Source: JACMRI01 sp043778625 (GTDB lineage: Bacteria; Bacteroidota; Bacteroidia; UBA4408). From it: a stretch of 7,788 nucleotides of DNA. The notes beneath the pieces are model-generated. The model saw only the letters and a program-made list of their open reading frames with translations, made no database searches and was not told the DNA's origin. The translations under genes and the position numbers were made by a program. The DNA lies in NCBI GenBank assembly GCA_043778625.1, contig JAYWFU010000053.1:1-7788 (forward strand), read 5' to 3'. This document shows, piece after piece, positions 7,697-7,788 of this stretch (positions are counted from its first letter, which is position 1; each line of letters starts with the position of its first letter).

Positions 7697-7788
7697 TTAC
7701 GCATTAAAACTTAGTAGTTTTTTAAGATAATTTATATCTAGCGTTGCTTTTAGTTTTTTATGTGTCATTGATAGCTTTGAGGAGGTGT
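7697..7788 (-). CDS. Possible C-terminal end of a gene entering from the right edge
   Basis: One minus-strand frame is open from the window edge to a TAA at 7699-7697. It reads as a Lys- and Leu-rich tail (KLKATLDINYLKKLLSFNA) that could be the end of a larger protein. Only about 29 codons are visible, and I recognise no family. The open length is short enough to be chance. Confidence 0.2.
   Translation of the reverse strand, partial: TSSKLSMTHKKLKATLDINYLKKLLSFNA

Larger units (their letters stand above)
7357..7788. other. AT-rich region without a convincing gene
   Basis: About 430 bases at the right edge are visibly more AT-rich than the rest and have stops in all frames at short intervals. 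I see no tRNA, no clear promoter match and no strong hairpin. Two short minus-strand reading frames are listed separately. The region may be decayed sequence continuing from the neighbouring pseudogene, or a long regulatory gap. Confidence 0.5.

Noticed and set aside
7779..7788. GAGGAGGTGT at the right edge as a strong Shine-Dalgarno site for a plus-strand gene
   Set aside because: The window ends directly after it, no start codon is visible, and the other genes here do not use such sites.

Overview
The window looks like a chromosomal piece from a low-GC member of the Bacteroidota. The evidence is the type of outer-membrane protein it carries (a large SprA-like beta-barrel), an RNase R with a basic N-terminal extension and no C-terminal lysine tail, the absence of strong Shine-Dalgarno sequences before the starts, and a TAnnTTTG promoter-like element. 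The genus cannot be told from the sequence.

Layout. Bases 9-2775 (+) hold a two-gene unit: an unrecognised 153-residue acidic protein whose end overlaps, by 14 bases, the start of rnr (RNase R, complete, all catalytic residues present). Bases 2776-2952 are a convergent intergenic region with a perfect 12-bp hairpin, then a cluster of three small G/C-rich hairpins that looks like a dispersed Bacteroidota palindromic repeat. Bases 2953-6453 (-) encode a 1166-residue secreted outer-membrane beta-barrel protein. Its residues 150-365 resemble part of the SprA family of the type IX secretion/gliding machinery, but it is much shorter than SprA. Bases 6454-6636 are its AT-rich upstream region with a candidate promoter.

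Bases 6637-7356 (-) hold a polytopic membrane protein gene of the COG4705 type. Only the 3' two thirds are open (from a GTG at 7155). The 5' third is still readable in the same frame but is crossed by two stop codons, with a third just at the expected start, so this is most likely a recent pseudogene. Bases 7357-7788 are visibly AT-richer and hold no convincing gene, only two short minus-strand reading frames, one with a membrane helix and one running off the window edge.

Functionally the genes do not form one pathway: RNA turnover (rnr), a cell-surface barrel protein, and a decayed membrane protein lie side by side. I found no CRISPR array, tRNA, rRNA, transposase or phage gene. The most notable points are the stop-riddled but same-frame COG4705 gene, the isolated SprA-like barrel with an EF-hand-like loop, the palindromic intergenic element, and the unusual coupling of the unknown gene to rnr. 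I did not find a convincing new multi-gene system.
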